DNA of 64,000 nucleotides from Methanocella_A sp049676595 (GTDB taxonomy: Archaea > Halobacteriota > Methanocellia > Methanocellales > Methanocellaceae), in NCBI RefSeq assembly GCF_049676595.1, contig NZ_CP187259.1, forward strand, positions 62,001 through 126,000, in the 5' to 3' direction. Under the pieces are notes generated by a model. That model was given only the letters and a program-made list of their open reading frames with translations, was not told where the DNA came from and made no database searches. The position numbers and the translations under genes are program-made. Shown here one piece after another: positions 60,330-64,000 of the stretch (position 1 is its first letter; the number at the start of each line of letters is the position of its first letter).

Positions 60330-60974
60330 ATGGATGAAGCAGCGTTGAGAAGGCTCGGCGCGTGGTTCTGCGTCGCAGCTCTGGCAGTATACGTTCTCTG
60401 CACGATCGTTTCGATCATCCGGTTCGGGCAAATCATGCACCCGCTGAGCAACTGGATCAGCGACCTGGGCAGCACCACGATCAACCCTGACGGTGCCCTC
60501 GTCTACAATGCGGGCCTCGTGCTTACCGGACTGCTGATGATACCCTTCGTGCTCAGCTTCGGCACCTGGCACATCGGCCCCGGATGGTCTAGATACACGC
60601 TCATTCTCGCAGAGATCGTCGGCCTCGGCTTCTGCCTCGGCATGATCCTGCTGGGCATCTTCTCCGAAGAATCCGGGACCGTCCACCTGCGGCTCTCCGA
60701 GCTCGTCTACGCTACCCTGACCCTCATGATCCTCCTGGTCAACGTAGCGCTCCTCCGTAACGTCAGGTACAAGCTCTGGATAATCCCGGTATGGGGCTTC
60801 GTCGCGTTCCTGCTCAACTGCGGCCAGATCGTGCTATATCTGATGGGCTACAAGCCCATCCTGTTCATCTGGCTCTCTGTGTACTTCTCCCTGGGCTGGA
60901 TACTACTGTTCTGCTACAACGCACTGGCTACGAGAGCGCCCGACCTCGTCGAGACCAGGCATAAAATACTGTGA
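60330..60974 (+). CDS. DUF998 family membrane protein
   Basis: A 214-residue protein from the ATG at 60330 (GGGG ribosome-binding-like tract upstream) with about six transmembrane helices and the DUF998 signature HPLSNWISDLGSTTINPDGALVYNAG near residue 36. Function unknown; related proteins occur in many archaea. A family E repeat (E3) starts directly after the stop codon. Confidence 0.8.
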   Translation: MDEAALRRLGAWFCVAALAVYVLCTIVSIIRFGQIMHPLSNWISDLGSTTINPDGALVYNAGLVLTGLLMIPFVLSFGTWHIGPGWSRYTLILAEIVGLGFCLGMILLGIFSEESGTVHLRLSELVYATLTLMILLVNVALLRNVRYKLWIIPVWGFVAFLLNCGQIVLYLMGYKPILFIWLSVYFSLGWILLFCYNALATRAPDLVETRHKIL

Positions 60975-60994
60975 GTTGCAAGAAGTACGAGAAA

Positions 60995-61590
60995 ACCGCG
61001 GCGGCACTGCTCTTTATCCTGGCAAACGGAAATCAGATGTTGGAACCACGGCGGCACGGCGACACAAAGACAGGGCGATCCACGGTAAGCCAGTGGTCAA
61101 TAAAACCACGGCGGCACGGCGACACCAAGACATGGGTGAACCGGTAAAAGTGAACTCCTTTTTATGTCCACGGCGACACAAAGACAGGGCGATCCACGGT
61201 AAGCCAGTGGTCAATAAAACCACGGCGGCACGGCGACACCAAGACATGGGTGAACCGGTAAAAGTGAACTCCTTTTTATGTCCACGGCGACACAAAGACA
61301 GAGGATTAACCATAAGCTTGCTGACCAATCGTTTCAGCCTGACTTTCGATCGATAGACTGAAGGAAGGAAAACTTATTTGTCTCCGTGCCGTCAGCCCGC
61401 CGTGGCGCCGTGGATCAATAAAAAAAGGAGCCTTGCTATTCGGGTACCGGTTGTCTCCGTGCCGCCGTGCCGCCGTGGTTTAAATAACCATCCTGCCATC
61501 GTTTCTCGATTTGTCTCCGTGCTGCCGTGCCGCCGTGGTTAGAACCTTTGCTCACCAGTCGTCGGGATAAGGAGCCGTGCCATGATTACC
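60995..61590 (-). repeat. Family E composite repeat element, copy E3
   Basis: The array arm (61028-61300) has units CCACGGCGGCACGGCGACACAAAGACA. A 114-bp segment at 61061-61174 is repeated exactly at 61175-61288. The core at about 61306-61380 is diverged. The opposite arm (61381-61590) has inverted units GTCTCCGTGCCGTCAGCCCGCCGTGG and GTCTCCGTGCCGCCGTGCCGCCGTGG. The far end (TCGTCGGGATAAGGAGCCGTGCC) is the reverse complement of the start of E2, so E3 is in reverse orientation. Confidence 0.85.
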
Positions 61591-61607
61591 GGTATCTCGC
61601 ACCGAAG

Positions 61608-62735
61608 TTATTCGCTTGCCTTCAGCAGCAGTCGCTCATAGACGTCGACGGCCTTGCGGAGCTCTGCGATTTCGATGTACTCGTCGATCACGTGCGCCTG
61701 CTGGATGCTGCCGGGGCCGATGACTGCGGTGGGTATGTTCTGCGCCCGGAAGGCCCACATGTCGCAACCAGCGGGGAAGCCGTTGGGCTCGGGGTTCAGG
61801 CTCAAGTCGGACAGTACGGAGGAGGACATCTTTACTATGGGCTCGGACACAGGGGTGGACGAGGGTGGGTAGGAGGATAACAGTTCTATTTCTGCCGGGA
61901 CCCGGTGTTTTCTGGAGAAACGCTTTACCACCATCTGCAGATCGTGGTACGCATCGTCGATCGTCTCGTTGGAGACCAGGCGCCGGTCGATGCAGACGGT
62001 GCACTGCTCCGGGATGACGTTGATGCGCTCCCCGCCCCGGATCATCGTGGCCTCGGAGGACGACCTTCCCAGTAGCGGGTCCTTGTTTTTGCTCACCCTG
62101 TACGCGTAAGAGTTCAGGGTGACCAGCAGCTTGCCCATGGCGGCGATGGCGTTGATGCCCCTGCCGGGGCTGGAGGCGTGGGCGGCCATCCCGTGGACGG
62201 TGATCGCCGGGCGGAGGGCGCCCTTGTGGGCGACGGCTACCCGCAGATCAGTGGGCTCTCCGATGATCGCCATTTCCGGCCGGTATTCGGTCAGCAGCTT
62301 ACGGGCCCCTATCGAGCGGCCGGTTTCCTCTTCGACCACGGCGGCGATCGCTACCGAGCCATCGAATTTTTTACCCTTGAGCCGGACCATCGCCTCCATC
62401 ATGGCGGCGAGCGAGCCCTTGGCATCCGTGGCTCCCCGGCCGTAAATCCGGCCGTCTCTGGCAGAGGGCTCAAACGGGGGAGTAGTCCACTTGTTCTCGT
62501 CGAGCGAGGGAATGACATCTTCGTGAGTGCAAAGCATGAGCTTGATCGGCCCTTCGCCCAGGCTGCCGACAACGTTGTACCGGTCGCCGTCCACGTGCTG
62601 GACTTTGGTGTCGAAGCCCAGCCGGGAGAACTTATCGATCAGGTGCTCCTTAATCAGCCCTTCGGAGCCGGTCACCGAGGGAATGGCGACAAGTTCCTTT
62701 AAAAAGTCCTCGCAGGGGGCGACATTCTCGCTCAT
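61608..62735 (-). CDS. M20 family metallopeptidase (ArgE/DapE/CPG2-like)
   Basis: A 375-residue zinc hydrolase: LMLCTHEDVIPS (His-x-Asp), GRGATDAKGSLAAMMEA, and VVEEETGRSIGARKL for the metal site and the catalytic Glu, with a dimerisation domain (KGALRPAITVHGMAAHASSP) between about 170 and 280. The ATG at 62735 is chosen; a longer frame upstream is not credible. It cleaves acyl-amino acids or peptides; exact substrate unknown. Confidence 0.88.
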   Translation of the reverse strand: MSENVAPCEDFLKELVAIPSVTGSEGLIKEHLIDKFSRLGFDTKVQHVDGDRYNVVGSLGEGPIKLMLCTHEDVIPSLDENKWTTPPFEPSARDGRIYGRGATDAKGSLAAMMEAMVRLKGKKFDGSVAIAAVVEEETGRSIGARKLLTEYRPEMAIIGEPTDLRVAVAHKGALRPAITVHGMAAHASSPGRGINAIAAMGKLLVTLNSYAYRVSKNKDPLLGRSSSEATMIRGGERINVIPEQCTVCIDRRLVSNETIDDAYHDLQMVVKRFSRKHRVPAEIELLSSYPPSSTPVSEPIVKMSSSVLSDLSLNPEPNGFPAGCDMWAFRAQNIPTAVIGPGSIQQAHVIDEYIEIAELRKAVDVYERLLLKASE

Positions 62736-62823
62736 CGACCGACAGGTAGGCTGCGATCGTATATTGCTTTTGCTGTTCCGGAACGAAAACCATTTTACCG
62801 CCTGCACCCTATGTAGTAGTACC

Positions 62824-63501
62824 ATGGCCCCAAACAACGACCTGCTGGAGACCATCCTGATGGCCGGAAAGTACGCTCTTTCCAACCTGGCCTCGCTCCT
62901 GGTCGGGGGCATCGTCGTGGCGCTGTCGTTTCTGGTGATCGGACTGCCGTTCTTCCTGGGCTTCGTGACCCGGTGCATGCGGGAGATCGTAAGGGGCAAC
63001 GGAGTGCTGCCCGAATGGGTGGACATCGGCCAGATGTTCGTGGACGGGCTGCGCATGACCCTCGTCTTCGTCGGCTACGCCGCAGTATACGTCCTCATCG
63101 TGGCGATACCCGGCATACCGGTGCTGGTGTTCAGCTACACTCAGCTGACCTTCCTGCTGCTGGTCAGCACCATCCTGCTGGTGATCACCATGGCCATCGC
63201 AGCCGCCGCCCTCGCCGTCATCTTTTTCGCCTCGTGGGTGCTGTACGCCAGCACCGGCAGCGTGCGCAAAGCGGTCAACATCAAAAAGGTCATCGGCTTC
63301 ATCATGTACAACCCCGAAGGGTTCCTCGTCGCCATCGCCTCGTCCGCCGCCATCGCCGCCATAGGAGTGGTCGCCATGGCCCTCTTCGTCACCATCCCCT
63401 GGGCCGTGTTCACCATGAGCGTCGCCGTCACCTTCATCTACGCCCGATTCTACCAGGACACCGCCAAGCTCCAGCCGAGCATGGTCGAGTGGCTGCGCTA
63501 G
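62824..63501 (+). CDS. DUF4013 family membrane protein
   Basis: A 225-residue protein with about five or six transmembrane helices. DUF4013-type patterns are present: GGIVVALSFLVIGLPFFLGFVTRCMREI and LPEWVDIGQMFVDGLRM (W-x-D-x-G), with a later NPEGFLVAIASS. Function unknown; common in methanogens. A family E repeat (E4) follows it. Confidence 0.82.
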   Translation: MAPNNDLLETILMAGKYALSNLASLLVGGIVVALSFLVIGLPFFLGFVTRCMREIVRGNGVLPEWVDIGQMFVDGLRMTLVFVGYAAVYVLIVAIPGIPVLVFSYTQLTFLLLVSTILLVITMAIAAAALAVIFFASWVLYASTGSVRKAVNIKKVIGFIMYNPEGFLVAIASSAAIAAIGVVAMALFVTIPWAVFTMSVAVTFIYARFYQDTAKLQPSMVEWLR

Positions 63502-63514
63502 AGTAACTGTCGAA

Positions 63515-64000
63515 TTTACCACAACGACACGGAGACAGACCGACTTAAAACAAACCAACTGGTAATATCAACCACAGCGGCTGGCTCCGTATTATACCAG
63601 CTGGAAAGCAAATGTTTAAACCACGGCGGCACAGCGACACAGAGACAGTGCGACTTGCAATAACCGGGTGGTAACTCGAACCACGGCGGCACAGCGACAC
63701 AGAGACAATGGCGTACCGATAGTATTGAACTCCTTTTTCAGTCCACGGCGACACAGAGACAGCCCCTTACCCAATAATGATTTACTGGCCGGGTGTTTCA
63801 ATATATCATTACAATCACATGATAGGTAAACTACTTTTTATGGTGATTCCAAGTTGCTCCAGTATAGTAACAAGAGACGGATTGTCTCTGTGCCCTCAGT
63901 CCGCCGTGCCGCCGTGGTTCAATAAAAAAAGGAGCCTTGCTATTCGGGTACGGGTTGTCTCCGTGCCGCCGTGCCGCCGTGGTTCAAACATTTGATCTCA
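63515..64000 (-). repeat. Family E composite repeat element, copy E4 (continues past window end)
   Basis: The array arm (63515-63765) contains CCACGGCGGCACAGCGACACAGAGACA units separated by 35-36 nt. The core at about 63757-63890 is the reverse complement of the E1/E2 core (TAGTTTACC, GGAATCAC and GGCCAGTAAA words shared). The opposite arm (63885-63990) carries GTCTCTGTGCCCTCAGTCCGCCGTGCCGCCGTGG, then GTCTCCGTGCCGCCGTGCCGCCGTGG at the window edge. Confidence 0.85.

Noticed and set aside
60995..61590. CRISPR array (27-30 nt repeats with 30-36 nt spacers in E1-E4)
   Set aside because: Spacers are homologous between loci and units occur in both orientations within each locus; no cas genes or leader are nearby. 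The arrays are parts of a dispersed composite repeat.

Overview
The window is a high-GC archaeal chromosome segment, most likely from a methanogen of the Methanocella (Rice Cluster I) type or a close relative in the Halobacteriota. The archaeal calls rest on the large subunit of D-family DNA polymerase (DP2), an archaeal-type leucyl-tRNA synthetase, ApgM phosphoglycerate mutase, 4-phosphopantoate--beta-alanine ligase, an Lhr-type helicase, FprA flavoprotein, TATA-box promoters 25-30 bp upstream of genes, and a tRNA-Ala gene without an encoded CCA. The genus is inferred from this mix and from memory of such genomes. No rRNA, methanogenesis operon or transposase lies in the window.

Layout. 1-13 kb: tail of an ADP-forming acyl-CoA synthetase, FIST sensor protein, MscS channel, PAS histidine kinase, HAM1-type NTPase, fprA-rubredoxin pair, apgM, DUF99, UspA, CPBP protease, acetyltransferase and a transglutaminase-like lipoprotein. 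13-20 kb: stand-alone EncFtn-type ferritin, TrmO, DUF1905 protein, large membrane histidine kinase, SGNH protein, flippase, methyltransferase. 20-30 kb: tRNA-Ala, leuS, phosphopantothenate pathway enzyme, a three-gene YqjD/holin-like membrane operon and larE-larC, with larC apparently cut short by a repeat. 30-37 kb: Lhr helicase plus phosphoesterase, then an AT-rich island of orphan genes (34.2-37.0 kb) with a tandem palindromic operator. 37-47 kb: flavodoxin-ferredoxin protein, M28 peptidase, tautomerase, tatC, a Tat-exported [NiFe] hydrogenase with cytochrome b, mobA. 47-57.5 kb: DUF92 lipid kinase-like protein, divergent cis-prenyltransferase, UPF0104 membrane protein, bifunctional nuclease, small GTPase, site-2-like protease, DP2. 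57.6-64 kb: HEAT protein, DnaQ exonuclease without a usable start codon, MoaB, acetyltransferase, DUF998, M20 peptidase, DUF4013.

The most unusual content is between the genes. Four families of structured non-coding repeats occupy most gaps above 250 bp. Family A (three copies, about 170 bp) has near-perfect terminal inverted repeats and CACAGATT words. Family C (three copies, about 260 bp) is a giant imperfect hairpin with one purine-rich arm full of GGAGGT/GGTCAGAGAGG words. Family D (two copies, about 227 bp, opposite orientation) has TCGA-containing termini and internal hairpins whose stems covary between copies. Family E (four copies, about 450-600 bp) has arrays of a 27-30 nt repeat separated by 30-36 nt spacers on both sides of a conserved core of about 110 bp. 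It looks like a CRISPR array but is not one, because the spacers are shared between loci. These families are the best candidates for an undescribed system.

Metabolically the genes fit an anaerobic H2-using archaeon with oxygen defence (FprA, rubredoxin, ferritin), molybdopterin cofactor synthesis (MobA, MoaB), nickel-pincer cofactor synthesis (LarE, LarC) and an outward-facing uptake hydrogenase anchored by cytochrome b.
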